Of a DNA stretch of 48,924 bases, positions 24,106-33,741 are shown piece by piece; the stretch's first letter is position 1, and each line of letters starts with the position of its first letter. The position numbers and the translations under genes are program-made. A model generated the notes under the pieces. It saw nothing but the letters and a program-made list of their open reading frames with translations. It did not search any database and was not told where the DNA came from. This stretch comes from a virus. The DNA lies in IMG/VR virus record IMGVR_UViG_3300048064_000724, positions 1-48,924 of that record; one strand, 5' to 3'.

Positions 24106-25332
24106 ATGAAACTAGGAAAACATACACTATTAATTGATGGCAACTACTTTTTACATAGTAGATTATTCGTATTACCTAGACCTAAAGGAAAGCAGCTTTT
24201 AGCTGATAAAGAATCTCAATCTCAACTTATGAGAAAGTTATGTATTGATTTTGCTTCAGAAGTTCGTAAAATGTCTCCTTTTGTAGATCAGATCGTAGTT
24301 GCAGTTGACGCCAAATCATGGCGTAAAGATCTTTTTCCAGATGCACAATACAAAGGAACCAGGACACATGACGATTCTATTAATTGGAAAGCAGTTTTCG
24401 ATGTTTATTCTGAATGGCAAAAAATACTAGAAAATAAAGGTATCGTTATTCACCAGGTTCAGGGTGCAGAGGCAGATGATGTGATGTATGGCTGGTCAAC
24501 ACAACTAAACAGTGAAGGTAAAAATTGTATTGCATGGACTGGTGACAGGGATCTTATTCAGCTTGTAAATTATAACCAAGCAACAGATGCATATACTCTA
24601 TGGTATTATAATTCTAAGAAAAAGCTTATTGCCTTTGAAGGCTTTGAAGATGTAATGGCATCTAGAAAAACAGCATCTATGACAAATGATGAACTACTTT
24701 TTAATATTTCATCCAAAGAATCTGCATACGATAAATTAAAAGAAGACTTTCAGGCATGGATGGATAAGAATAGGGTAGAAGTTCAAGAAATAAATTGCGA
24801 CGACTTTGTATTCGGTAAAATATTACAAGGTGATAAGTCTGATAATATTCCATCTGTTATTACATGGACTAAAGCAGCTTCTAATGGTAAAATTAGAAAT
24901 TATTCTCTTACCGAAAAACACTGTGTAAAAATACTAGATCAATATAAAAAAGAAGAAGGCGAATTTACAATAGAACATTTTTTCAATAGAGGACAAGTAA
25001 ACAAACTTGTAGATATCATTTATAGGGTTGTTGGTAAGTCTGATCCTAAAGAAATTAGAATCAGATTTAATCAAAACCTAGATCTAGTTCTATTACACTA
25101 TCATACTATTCCTCTTGCAATTCAAAAGGATATTTATAAGAATATAGAAGCAGATAGAAATATTCTACCAGAATTTACTAACATTACACAAATGGAAAAA
25201 ATTCTAGAAGGAACAGATTGGATGGCGAAAAAATCACAAGGAGCTCCAAAAAAATATGATGCATTCGCAACGTTGAAAGACGATAGTAGTAAAGAAAGAC
25301 CTTCTACTAAGAAATTAAACGAACTTTTTTAA
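24106..25332 (+). CDS. rnh: RNase H / 5'-3' exonuclease (FEN family)
   Basis: 408 aa flap-endonuclease family protein that would remove Okazaki primers. Acidic metal ligands appear in order: D11 (LLIDGNY), D69 (VAVDAKSWRKDLFP), E123-x-D125-D126 (GAEADDVMYG), D148-x-D150 (WTGDRDLIQL) and a later LQGDKSDNIPS helix-hairpin stretch. It is about 100 residues longer than T4 RNase H, mostly in the C-terminal half. The C-terminus KKLNELF resembles the hydrophobic tails of the polymerase and the gp33 candidate and may bind the clamp. It has the 39-bp block as promoter. Confidence 0.92.
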   Translation: MKLGKHTLLIDGNYFLHSRLFVLPRPKGKQLLADKESQSQLMRKLCIDFASEVRKMSPFVDQIVVAVDAKSWRKDLFPDAQYKGTRTHDDSINWKAVFDVYSEWQKILENKGIVIHQVQGAEADDVMYGWSTQLNSEGKNCIAWTGDRDLIQLVNYNQATDAYTLWYYNSKKKLIAFEGFEDVMASRKTASMTNDELLFNISSKESAYDKLKEDFQAWMDKNRVEVQEINCDDFVFGKILQGDKSDNIPSVITWTKAASNGKIRNYSLTEKHCVKILDQYKKEEGEFTIEHFFNRGQVNKLVDIIYRVVGKSDPKEIRIRFNQNLDLVLLHYHTIPLAIQKDIYKNIEADRNILPEFTNITQMEKILEGTDWMAKKSQGAPKKYDAFATLKDDSSKERPSTKKLNELF

Positions 25333-25359
25333 AAACTTACTTTAAGTTTAAGGTATAAT
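25333..25359 (+). promoter_or_regulatory. AAAC-N17-TATAAT promoter, leaderless spacing
   Basis: AAAC at 25333-25336, 17 bases, G, TATAAT at 25354-25359. The ATG at 25364 is only four bases beyond the -10, so transcription would begin at or beside the A of the start codon. Confidence 0.5.
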
Positions 25360-25363
25360 TTAT

Positions 25364-25795
25364 ATGCTAGACGAAACAAAATTATTTGATTTTGTAAAGA
25401 TTATGTTTACAAAACCTAATCAATACAAGAATGTAAAGAACTTTAATAAGAAGAGACATCACTTCATGATTAACAGATTTTTTGCTATTAAATATCCATC
25501 AAACGCACAGTTATTTAATGTAAATGGAATTAATGGTAATGCTGTTATCGATAGCTGGCACATGGTATCTTCAAGATTTAGATCAGTTCCAGGATGGATA
25601 TACACTAAAACTAAGAAGGCAGCACCAAAGCCTAAAAAATCAAAAAAAGAATATATACCTAAAGAAGAAACAATCAAATTCTTTTTACAAAGACATGAGA
25701 TTGGAATGAGAGAATTCAATGATCTTAAGAAATTTAATCCTATTGAATTAAACGAAAGTTTATTGAAATTAGAAAATACAATGCAGGTATATTAA
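25364..25795 (+). CDS. 62: Clamp loader small subunit candidate (gp62-like)
   Basis: 143 aa. LFDFVKIMFTKPNQY and HHFMINRFFAIKYP resemble the N-terminus of clamp-loader small subunits of T4-like marine phages (DFV...K, F-h-V/I-N-R-x-L/F-S). In the C-terminal part a short helix pair ends FNPIELNESLLKLE. The site, one gene after gp44 and RNase H, fits. T4 gp62 itself (187 aa) is not alignable by eye. A basic, proline-rich linker (KAAPKPKKSKKE) separates the halves. Confidence 0.55.
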   Translation: MLDETKLFDFVKIMFTKPNQYKNVKNFNKKRHHFMINRFFAIKYPSNAQLFNVNGINGNAVIDSWHMVSSRFRSVPGWIYTKTKKAAPKPKKSKKEYIPKEETIKFFLQRHEIGMREFNDLKKFNPIELNESLLKLENTMQVY

Positions 25796-25796
25796 T

Positions 25797-26450
25797 ATGA
25801 TTAGCTATTACGACTTTAATGAAGTGGTAACAGTCATCGACACCACTCTATTCAAATATAATTACATTGATAATAAAATTATCACACTGATAAAAAATCA
25901 ATTAGATTATAGGGTTGTTAATGACGGATCTCTTTTAATTAGCAAAGATCAGCTAGATTTATTTCTAAAGAAAAATTTCCAAAACGATATTAATAGAATA
26001 AACGCAACGGGCTTTGAACAATTTCATAAGGAAGCTACTACTGTTTATTTTTTACATAAAATAATAAACGATTTTTTAAATCTAGAATACGTTAAAATAA
26101 CAATCAATAAAAATAAATCCTACAGTAGACTATCCGAAATAGACGGTGTCAAAACCCTTAGATTTAATTTTAAAGTTTTAGCAGGCACTTTTAAATTATA
26201 CGATATCTTTCAACAAAAGGAAGATCTTGATGAAATAAACAATACTTTAATTTCATTAGGCCTAATGAAGAAGAACGTGCCGTATGCTAGACATTATGCT
26301 TCTCATATATTTAATGCATTAGATTCTTTTGTAAGATCTAGGGAAGGATCGGATGGAAAAGAATTCGATACAGCGCTTGATCTCATGGATTGTATAGAAT
26401 CAAAAATCCAGGATGATAATCCTAAGATATTATTAATCACTGATTACTAG
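25797..26450 (+). CDS. Hypothetical protein, 217 aa
   Basis: Starts one base after the gp62-like stop, so translated from the same transcript. Mostly helical with many N, K, I and D residues; no motif recognised. Its last part FNALDSFVRSREGSDGKEFDTALD looks like two packed helices. The size equals T4 gp59 helicase loader (217 aa), but the sequences do not align, so this is only coincidence unless a structure says otherwise. Confidence 0.7.
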   Translation: MISYYDFNEVVTVIDTTLFKYNYIDNKIITLIKNQLDYRVVNDGSLLISKDQLDLFLKKNFQNDINRINATGFEQFHKEATTVYFLHKIINDFLNLEYVKITINKNKSYSRLSEIDGVKTLRFNFKVLAGTFKLYDIFQQKEDLDEINNTLISLGLMKKNVPYARHYASHIFNALDSFVRSREGSDGKEFDTALDLMDCIESKIQDDNPKILLITDY

Positions 26451-26461
26451 CTTTCTTTAAC

Positions 26462-26470
26462 GAATATATA
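26462..26470 (+). promoter_or_regulatory. Late-type motif GAATATATA before neck-like gene
   Basis: CGAATATATAGTCAAAAG; motif ends 22 bases before the ATG at 26493. It marks the switch from replication genes to virion genes. Confidence 0.5.
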
Positions 26471-26492
26471 GTCAAAAGATACTAGAAATTAA

Positions 26493-28442
26493 ATGGTAAC
26501 AGGATATACTGCAAACGAATACGGAGATCAGCTAATAGCGTCATTACAGGATCCTTTTCAGAATGTAATTAAGATTACTGACTGGGAAATTATAGCAGGT
26601 TTAACAACACCACAGACAAAGGGAAAGGTAATTGTTATTGCTGGCTCTCCCACGATACAAGGGATAGGTACAGATTTTACTTATCTTTCTAACGCAGATG
26701 AAATTGTATTAGGTAACAAAATATTTCAAGTTGAGAGTGTACCGGATGCATACACTTTGAAATTAACAACATCTCCTAATTTTTCTACACAGCCTTCGGG
26801 AATAGATTATTTTTTAGTTCCAGATCAAAGCAATAAATTTGACTATGAATTTAGATGGTCACAGACGGGAGGTTCTTTTTCTGAATTTACAGAATTAAAT
26901 AAAACTTCAAATATTGGAGATTTGTTTAGTTTAGATTTTGATGGAAGTCTTCCTCTTTATTTAGATTTAAAGGCTGAGGTTTCTGCTCTTTCGGGAGGAA
27001 ACTCGCTTTCTCTTATATCTATAACATATACAACCGAAACAACTGAAGGAATTGTAGAAGCGTGTCCTAATTTTTGTGTAGAATGTTTAGATCCATTCTC
27101 AATGGACGGATGTGCCAATATTATTGTAGAAGAATGTAACGACAATTTATTCAATCCATATAATCTAAGTAAGTCAACTAAGTTTGTTAAACAGATTTCA
27201 GGATTAGTAAATAACATATTTGGACACGAAGTTAATTATTTTAGAACTGAACCAGATATGAGGACAGAAGATGTTACTCTAATGGAATATAGTTTACATA
27301 ATGTAGTGGATAATCAAACTATTAAGATTTTAGTTCCTGGAAATGAATTTCCGGAAGAAAGCATTACCTTTGATATATTTGGAATGGATTTCGCAGATTT
27401 TGAAATTCACATTACACAAGAAGAATTCGATAGAGCATTTGGAGAAAGAGATTCTAACGGAAATCTTATAAAAAGCAGATATCCTAGATCTAAAGACTAT
27501 ATGTATATTCCTATTATTAATAGAATGTACGAAGTTCATACTATAGCATTGGCCGATGAATTTAATAAAACTAATTCTTATTGGAGAGTAATGCTTAAGA
27601 AGTATCAAGAAAGAACTTCAGTATCTAAAAATGAATTTGATGCAGCCACTGACGTATTAACAACGGGCGTAGAAGAGATTTTCGGAGAAAGACAAAGAGA
27701 GGAGCAAGAAAAGGACACTAACCCTCAGCAATTTCAAACCGTACTTTCAGCATATAAGGATGGAATTAGAAAATTCTATAATAAATCACTAGATATTATA
27801 GATTTTGATCTTAAAAATAGATGGACCGTCGTTAGTAAGAATTATTATGATTTAAGTAAAATTGTAGAAAATGAAATAGCAATTGAATATGAAGAAAACT
27901 CTAGCCTTCAATTAGGTAAAAACATTGCATTTTCTGCATGGTTTAATCCTAGATTTTCTAGTGGAACAGGAGATCATTTTGTTATAGGAGATTCTACCGC
28001 ACTAACCGGATTTAAAACATACATCAACGATACGGAATTCAAAATTATGGTAAATGGAAATACTACTACATTTAATCATGGCCTTAATCTATCTCAAAAA
28101 TGGTATGGTTTTGTTTTAAATATTAGTAATGAATTTTCATCAATAAGTCTTAGCATATATACTATTAATGATGCAGGCCTTCCACAATCTTCTTCTGGTA
28201 AATTATTAGAAGAATTTAATGAAGTAAAACCATTGAATGAAGTATGGAATTCAAATAGTAAATTCCAATTAAGAGGAAATGGAATGTATATGACAAATAT
28301 TAGAATATTCGATCAAATGATAGAAGAGGAACAAAGATCTAATATATTAAATCAATACATAGTTAGAGATAATCAATTGTCAAGGGTGATAGACAATGCA
28401 ATACCGAGTATAGGTTTTCAGAAATTTAAGCACACCAAGTAA
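26493..28442 (+). CDS. Virion protein with gp14-like neck core and C-terminal lectin-like domain
   Basis: 649 aa. Residues about 229-371 parallel T4 neck protein gp14: GHEVNYFRTEPD, then FGMDFADFEIHITQEEFDRAF (T4: FGMQVQDEVTLSINPNLF) and YMYIPIINRMYEVHTIALAD (T4: [20 protein letters not shown]). T4 gp14 is only 256 aa. Here an N-terminal beta-rich domain and a cysteine cluster (residues 189-214, five C) precede the core. Residues about 458-640 look like a LamG/concanavalin jelly roll (SLQLGKNIAFSAWFNPRF). The extra domain could bind sugars on the cell or stabilise neck whiskers. The neck call is by eye. Confidence 0.55.
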   Translation: MVTGYTANEYGDQLIASLQDPFQNVIKITDWEIIAGLTTPQTKGKVIVIAGSPTIQGIGTDFTYLSNADEIVLGNKIFQVESVPDAYTLKLTTSPNFSTQPSGIDYFLVPDQSNKFDYEFRWSQTGGSFSEFTELNKTSNIGDLFSLDFDGSLPLYLDLKAEVSALSGGNSLSLISITYTTETTEGIVEACPNFCVECLDPFSMDGCANIIVEECNDNLFNPYNLSKSTKFVKQISGLVNNIFGHEVNYFRTEPDMRTEDVTLMEYSLHNVVDNQTIKILVPGNEFPEESITFDIFGMDFADFEIHITQEEFDRAFGERDSNGNLIKSRYPRSKDYMYIPIINRMYEVHTIALADEFNKTNSYWRVMLKKYQERTSVSKNEFDAATDVLTTGVEEIFGERQREEQEKDTNPQQFQTVLSAYKDGIRKFYNKSLDIIDFDLKNRWTVVSKNYYDLSKIVENEIAIEYEENSSLQLGKNIAFSAWFNPRFSSGTGDHFVIGDSTALTGFKTYINDTEFKIMVNGNTTTFNHGLNLSQKWYGFVLNISNEFSSISLSIYTINDAGLPQSSSGKLLEEFNEVKPLNEVWNSNSKFQLRGNGMYMTNIRIFDQMIEEEQRSNILNQYIVRDNQLSRVIDNAIPSIGFQKFKHTK

Positions 28443-28473
28443 TTAGGATAAATATCCTATAAAACTAAAACTT

Positions 28474-29127
28474 ATGTCAGAAGAAAAGAAATCAATAAAA
28501 GACCAGGCTGAAGATATTAGAAAAGAGCTTGATGAACTTATTGGCGAAAGTGTAGATATAACTGAAACCACGGACACAGATCCTGGGTTTCTTCCTATTC
28601 AACCTAAAGAAGTTCTACCTTCTTTTGGAGAATTAAAAAATAGATCTTCTAAAACAGCTAAAAAAACAATAACCGCCCTTATGAAATTTTATCTTGCAGA
28701 AGATATTATTGAAAAGGACGAATATATTGCAGCTAAGAAAAAGATGGATGAAATGACAATGTCATCTCTCGTTTATCAATTACAGGCCGGTGAAAGAGCC
28801 CTTACAACTCTATTAGAAACTATAGAAGATGGAGAACTAGCACCAAGAATGTTTGAAGTTCTTGCAACTCTACAAAAGTCAATGTTAGATATTATTAAAT
28901 CTCAAACAATGTATTTAATGGCAACTGAGGAAAGTGCTAAAAGAATTTCTAGAGATATAGAAATTTACAAAAAGAGAGATGATGTTAGAGAAATAGAAGA
29001 ATCAGGAGGTTCCACTGGTGATTCTGCGGTTCAGAGAGGAACTAAAGACCTTATGAGAATGATTCGATCTGGTATTAATGATTCTGAGGTCGAAGATATC
29101 GAAGATGTAGAACCTAACGAAGAATAA
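28474..29127 (+). CDS. 16: Terminase small subunit candidate (gp16-like)
   Basis: 217 aa, helical, with acidic ends and a central region of amphipathic helices (KTITALMKFYLAEDII, LVYQLQAGERALTTLLETI). It sits directly before the large terminase, two bases apart, as in T4. T4 gp16 is 164 aa and binds DNA to start packaging. The call depends mostly on position and helical character. Confidence 0.65.
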   Translation: MSEEKKSIKDQAEDIRKELDELIGESVDITETTDTDPGFLPIQPKEVLPSFGELKNRSSKTAKKTITALMKFYLAEDIIEKDEYIAAKKKMDEMTMSSLVYQLQAGERALTTLLETIEDGELAPRMFEVLATLQKSMLDIIKSQTMYLMATEESAKRISRDIEIYKKRDDVREIEESGGSTGDSAVQRGTKDLMRMIRSGINDSEVEDIEDVEPNEE

Positions 29128-29129
29128 TA

Positions 29130-30956
29130 ATGAGCGATTACGTAGGAGATAATATGTGGATTCCGAAAGGAGACAAAAGCGATCCTGGTCAAAAGCTAGT
29201 ATGGTCAACTAAGAATGTTAATGACCTTTTAGTAGCACTAGATAAAGGATATCGTCCACAGGTTTCTATGCCATTTTATGAAGGTAAGCAGTTCTTACGT
29301 AAAGGTAATATTGTATTTGAATACACTGAAGAAGAAATTACAGAGTTAGCTAAATGCGCAAATGACATCGTTTATTTTGCAGAAAAATACGCAGTAGTAA
29401 TGACGGATGAGGGTATTCAACAAGTAAAGCTTAGGGAATATCAGAAAGAATTATTACACGATTTTCAAAACGAAAGATTTAATATTGTTCTTGCTTCTAG
29501 ACAAATGGGTAAAACCGTAACTGCTTCTATTTTTAACGCATGGTATTTGACCTTTAATTACGATAAGACAACTTTATTATTAGCTAATAAATCTGACTCA
29601 ACGAAAGAAATTATAGATAAAGCAAAGGTAGTTATTGAAAACCTTCCTTTCTTTATGAAGCCTGGAATTATTAAATATGACGTAATGAACGTGCGTTCAG
29701 ATAATGGGTGTAGATTAGTTGGACAGTCAACTACTGCAAAATCAGGTATTGGATTTACAATTCATAATTTATATCTTGATGAGTTTGCTCACGTCCATCC
29801 AACAATAGTAAATTCATTCTATGAAAACGTATATCCAACGCTCTCAGCTTCAAAGGTATCGAGAATTAACATCACTTCAACTCCAAATGGTTTTAATAAG
29901 TTCTATGAAATATACGCAGCTGCCGAAAGAGGAGATAATGAATATAAAGCTACGAGGATCGATTGGTGGCAACACCCTGACAGAAATGATGAGTGGTATA
30001 AAAGAGAACTTGGAAATTTAGGTTCTGAAGAAGCGTTCAATAGACAATATGGAAATGAATTCGTAAGTTCTTCTAATCTATTATTAAGCCCAATGGTTAT
30101 GAAAACCATGAGAAAGAATTCACATGAATTTGTATGGCACGATTTAGAAGATTTTGAAAATATACAAATAGACACTAAAGGATTCCTAGGATTTCATAAA
30201 GATTTTGATCCTGAAGAAGCAAGGGACTCTCAGCGATTCTTTTTGTTTTCAGTAGACATTGCAGAAGGCAACGGAGGTGATTACTCGGTAATTAATATTT
30301 TTGAAGTAGAACCAATGGAAGATAAAGATATAATTGATTCTGTGACACCCGGTGCAATGTATGATTTTTTTAGATTAAATCAAGTTGCAGTGTTTAGGTC
30401 TAACGAACACGTAATTGAAGATTTTGCAAAAGTATTATATACGCTAGGTGTTGAAATATTTAATCCTGAGAATATTAAGATGATTATAGAATTTAATACG
30501 TACGGTTCTATTCTATTAAAATATCTACAAACAGTTTACCCTTCTAGAAATGAATTTGAAGACGAGATGGTTTTAAGATTTAAACATAGACACGATTCAA
30601 GAGCATTAAAACCAGGTATAAAATTAAAAGCCGATAATAAATCTGTATTTTGTCAAAACTTTAAAAAATTAATTGAAAATAATAGAATAAAAATTAATGA
30701 CACAGAGACAGTAAATGAAGCTAGTTTATTCGGTAGTCTTAGAAATGGCAGTTATGGTGCACAGATGGGAAATGACGATATAATTATGACCGGAATTACT
30801 GCTACGGAATTTTTTGGAACTACAGACTATGCAGACTACATCGAAGAACTTTTAGATTTTATAGACAAAGAAAAGTACGAATTAATGGAAAAAATACTAT
30901 ATCAGCAAAATGATTCAGCAGGAGATATGCAATATGATATTTATGACCTGATATAG
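29130..30956 (+). CDS. 17: Terminase large subunit (gp17)
   Basis: 608 aa, same as T4 gp17 (610). DNA packaging motor. Walker A SRQMGKT at 123-129, Walker B LYLDEFAHV with D217-E218, coupling motif NITSTPNGFNKF after it, and the RNase H-like nuclease starting with FSVDIAEGNGGDYSV (D near 376). The C-terminal RLRNGS-like segment (SLRNGSYGAQMGNDDIIM) has the last nuclease aspartates. Assignment firm. Confidence 0.97.
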   Translation: MSDYVGDNMWIPKGDKSDPGQKLVWSTKNVNDLLVALDKGYRPQVSMPFYEGKQFLRKGNIVFEYTEEEITELAKCANDIVYFAEKYAVVMTDEGIQQVKLREYQKELLHDFQNERFNIVLASRQMGKTVTASIFNAWYLTFNYDKTTLLLANKSDSTKEIIDKAKVVIENLPFFMKPGIIKYDVMNVRSDNGCRLVGQSTTAKSGIGFTIHNLYLDEFAHVHPTIVNSFYENVYPTLSASKVSRINITSTPNGFNKFYEIYAAAERGDNEYKATRIDWWQHPDRNDEWYKRELGNLGSEEAFNRQYGNEFVSSSNLLLSPMVMKTMRKNSHEFVWHDLEDFENIQIDTKGFLGFHKDFDPEEARDSQRFFLFSVDIAEGNGGDYSVINIFEVEPMEDKDIIDSVTPGAMYDFFRLNQVAVFRSNEHVIEDFAKVLYTLGVEIFNPENIKMIIEFNTYGSILLKYLQTVYPSRNEFEDEMVLRFKHRHDSRALKPGIKLKADNKSVFCQNFKKLIENNRIKINDTETVNEASLFGSLRNGSYGAQMGNDDIIMTGITATEFFGTTDYADYIEELLDFIDKEKYELMEKILYQQNDSAGDMQYDIYDLI

Positions 30957-30977
30957 AGTAAAATCCAAAATTACACG

Positions 30978-30985
30978 GATATATA
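30978..30985 (+). promoter_or_regulatory. Late-type motif GATATATA before the tail sheath gene
   Basis: CGGATATATAGATT; motif ends 30 bases before the ATG at 31016. Confidence 0.5.
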
Positions 30986-31015
30986 GATTAAATAAAAAAA
31001 TAAAATTAAATAACT

Positions 31016-33706
31016 ATGGCACTAAGTCCTCAATTATTACAATTCAAGAGTTCAGGCGTTTACAGATTAGAATTTGATAAATCTCAAACAGCTAACATTG
31101 ACGTATCTACTCTTAGACTGGTTGTTGGTCACTCAAGAAAAGGACCTTATAATACACCAGTATTAATCGAAAACGTTGAAGCTTTCATTCAAGTGTATGG
31201 AAACATTGACAAGTCGTTAGAGAAAAAAGGAATGTTCTTTCATAGATCAGCACAGGCTGCTCTTTCAAGAGGTCCTATCTTAGCTCTTAACCTTGCAGGT
31301 TTTGATTCAAATGATGTAGCTTCAGCTATACAAGTTTCAACGAACGGATCTTACTCTACTGAAGCAGTGATGGAAAGACCAGCTGGAAATACATGGGTAG
31401 CAGGAGATGCTATTCCTGGTACTGGATCACCTGAACAGGCTCCATTAGCAACTTCTATTTCAGATGCGGCACCAGCTACACTTTCAGTAGACGGTTTAAC
31501 TTTAACATTAGCAGGTGTAGATTTAACATCTAGCCTACAAGGTACTTTCTATTTACTTTCAGATGCAGGTAGCGAACCTCATATCGCAGCAAGTGCTCAA
31601 TTTGACGGTACCGATACTGTGATTACAGCAGCAGCTATTATTAATTCAAATCATGAAGATACTTCAACTAGCTTTAATATTTATGATATGGCATCGACTA
31701 TCGCTGAAGTATTACCAGACACATACTCAGAAGCTGATGTAACTGCAGACTTTACTGTTGCAACATATCCTGAATTAGGTCATCAAACTGGAGACTATCC
31801 TTATGCTAGTTTCTTTGACACTGACAAATTTATGATTCCTTCTGATGAAAAGGTATTACAAACTTTAAATGCAGGTCCAGATTATACTGATCCTAATCAG
31901 GTATTAAACTTTGTAAACATCAAACAAACACCTATCACAGTTTTTTCAAGAAAAGCTCAAGATACTGCAGGATTTGATATTACTGCAAGAGAATGGTATG
32001 GTGAAGGAAATGTTCCAGCATATTTAAATGACAAAGATTTAATGTCAGATTACATGATAGATGTATTTGTATTCAAAGGTTCTTTTGATGCAGCTGCAAT
32101 GGATACGGACCCAGTTTACGGATATTACTTTGATAGTAAAGGTTTAAGAAAAGATTTATTAGAACAATTTGCAAACTTAAGACAAGTTGAAATGATAGGT
32201 TCTTATACTGGTTCTATGCTTCCAGGTTTTAAAGACTTAGAAGGAAGAAACATGTATGTTGAAACAATGATTAACGCTGAAGCTAGAAGAACAGGTTTAT
32301 TCTGTGCAATCGATGAAATTTCAGTAACTGATGAATCAGCTGAAACTCCAATTGATTTAGTTGGACACACATTCAATGAAGGTGCACAAGATCAAGTGGT
32401 ATTATCATATGATATTCAAAACAGATCTCACGCAGTAGATATGACAGATGTTGTATATTCTGCAAATGGAACAGATGCAGTCTTTACATATAGTGGAGCT
32501 GGTAGCTTTTCACCTGAATTCAAAAAAGGAAACTACTTTAGAAGTGGAGACAGATTAGTTTTAATTTCTCAAGTAATTAGATCTACTTCAGGTGCAAACA
32601 CGGTTTATACTGTTAAATTAACTGAAGCTGCTCCAGTAGTATTTAATGGATTCTATGTAGAATCTTTAGAAGATGCAGCGGTTTCATACGCTCCATTTGT
32701 ATTAAATGGCGCCGTGATTGAAGGAGAAACTATCAATTCATGTTTAGAAGCAATAAAAGTAGGAACAGGTTTAGCTACAGGTTTAGTAGATAAAGATGCA
32801 ATCGACTTCAGATACATTGTTGATACATTCGCTTCTTTTGATGGACAACTAAGAAACAAAATACAATTATCTCAATTAGCAAAAGAAAGACAAAATGCGT
32901 CAGCTATCTTAAACGCTCCAATGATAAAGGACTTTAAAGCTTCGACTGACCCTTCATTTACTTCTTCTTTTGATGGATCATTCCAAACTTCATTTATTCC
33001 AGATGGAGGTAATTTAGATAAAAACCCAACATCACTATACACATTACCAAGTATCGCAGATGGTGCAAATTATGCATTCTACTACGGACCTGGTCTTATT
33101 GTAAGAGAAAATGGAAAAGACGTAATGGTTCCACCAGCTGCGTATGTATCTAATAATTACATAGACAAATACACAGACGCTTTACCATGGTCAATCGTTG
33201 CTGGTCCAAGAAGAGGTGTTGTTGCTGGAACTAATGTTGCAGGAGCTGAATACTCTTTTGACAAAGCAGACAGAGACATTCTAGAGCCATTCGGATATAA
33301 CCCAATCGTATTCCAAAGAGGAGTTGGTTTAACTATCTTAGGAAATAAAACTGCACAGCAGTCTATTAAATCATCGCTATCTTCAGCTCACGTTAGAGAA
33401 GTGTTAATTTACATTCAAGATGCAATGGCAGATATTCTTAAAGATTACGTATTTGAATTTAATAATGCACAAACTCGTTTAGAAATAAAAACTCTAGCAG
33501 ATTCATTAATGGAATCTATTAGACAAGATGGTGGTGTTTATGACTTTAAAAACGTAATGGACCAATCAAATAACACAGGTGAAGTAATTGATAACAACAT
33601 AGGTATCATAGATACATTTGTTGAGCCAGTTAAAGGTTTAGAAATAGTTGTACATAGAACAACAATTCTAAATACTGGTGAAATTTCAACCGGAAACTTT
33701 AGTTAA
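31016..33706 (+). CDS. 18: Tail sheath protein (gp18)
   Basis: 896 aa, well above T4 gp18 (659). The N-terminal LQFKSSGVYRLEFDKSQ followed by RLVVGHSRKGPYNTPVLIEN is the sheath signature. The C-terminal part (VLNFVNIKQ, AYVSNNYIDKYTDALPWSIVAGPRRGVV, REVLIYIQDAMADILKDYVFEFNNAQTR) corresponds to the conserved inner domain that forms the contractile mesh. The surplus length is in the middle (about residues 130-260 and 440-580), where surface domains are variable in this family. The tube gene follows. Confidence 0.95.
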   Translation: MALSPQLLQFKSSGVYRLEFDKSQTANIDVSTLRLVVGHSRKGPYNTPVLIENVEAFIQVYGNIDKSLEKKGMFFHRSAQAALSRGPILALNLAGFDSNDVASAIQVSTNGSYSTEAVMERPAGNTWVAGDAIPGTGSPEQAPLATSISDAAPATLSVDGLTLTLAGVDLTSSLQGTFYLLSDAGSEPHIAASAQFDGTDTVITAAAIINSNHEDTSTSFNIYDMASTIAEVLPDTYSEADVTADFTVATYPELGHQTGDYPYASFFDTDKFMIPSDEKVLQTLNAGPDYTDPNQVLNFVNIKQTPITVFSRKAQDTAGFDITAREWYGEGNVPAYLNDKDLMSDYMIDVFVFKGSFDAAAMDTDPVYGYYFDSKGLRKDLLEQFANLRQVEMIGSYTGSMLPGFKDLEGRNMYVETMINAEARRTGLFCAIDEISVTDESAETPIDLVGHTFNEGAQDQVVLSYDIQNRSHAVDMTDVVYSANGTDAVFTYSGAGSFSPEFKKGNYFRSGDRLVLISQVIRSTSGANTVYTVKLTEAAPVVFNGFYVESLEDAAVSYAPFVLNGAVIEGETINSCLEAIKVGTGLATGLVDKDAIDFRYIVDTFASFDGQLRNKIQLSQLAKERQNASAILNAPMIKDFKASTDPSFTSSFDGSFQTSFIPDGGNLDKNPTSLYTLPSIADGANYAFYYGPGLIVRENGKDVMVPPAAYVSNNYIDKYTDALPWSIVAGPRRGVVAGTNVAGAEYSFDKADRDILEPFGYNPIVFQRGVGLTILGNKTAQQSIKSSLSSAHVREVLIYIQDAMADILKDYVFEFNNAQTRLEIKTLADSLMESIRQDGGVYDFKNVMDQSNNTGEVIDNNIGIIDTFVEPVKGLEIVVHRTTILNTGEISTGNFS

Positions 33707-33709
33707 AAA

Positions 33710-33717
33710 GATATATA
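33710..33717 (+). promoter_or_regulatory. Late-type motif GATATATA before the tail tube gene
   Basis: AAAAAGATATATAATA begins four bases after the sheath stop codon; 24 bases before the ATG at 33742. A separate promoter would raise tube over sheath mRNA. Confidence 0.48.
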
Positions 33718-33741
33718 ATAAAAATAAAACATTAAAGACTT

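Noticed and set aside
28446-28457. GGATAAATATCC palindrome before the terminase small subunit gene
   Set aside because: It resembles a T4 late box but does not match the GATATATA class and is only a short palindrome; not strong enough to list as a promoter.
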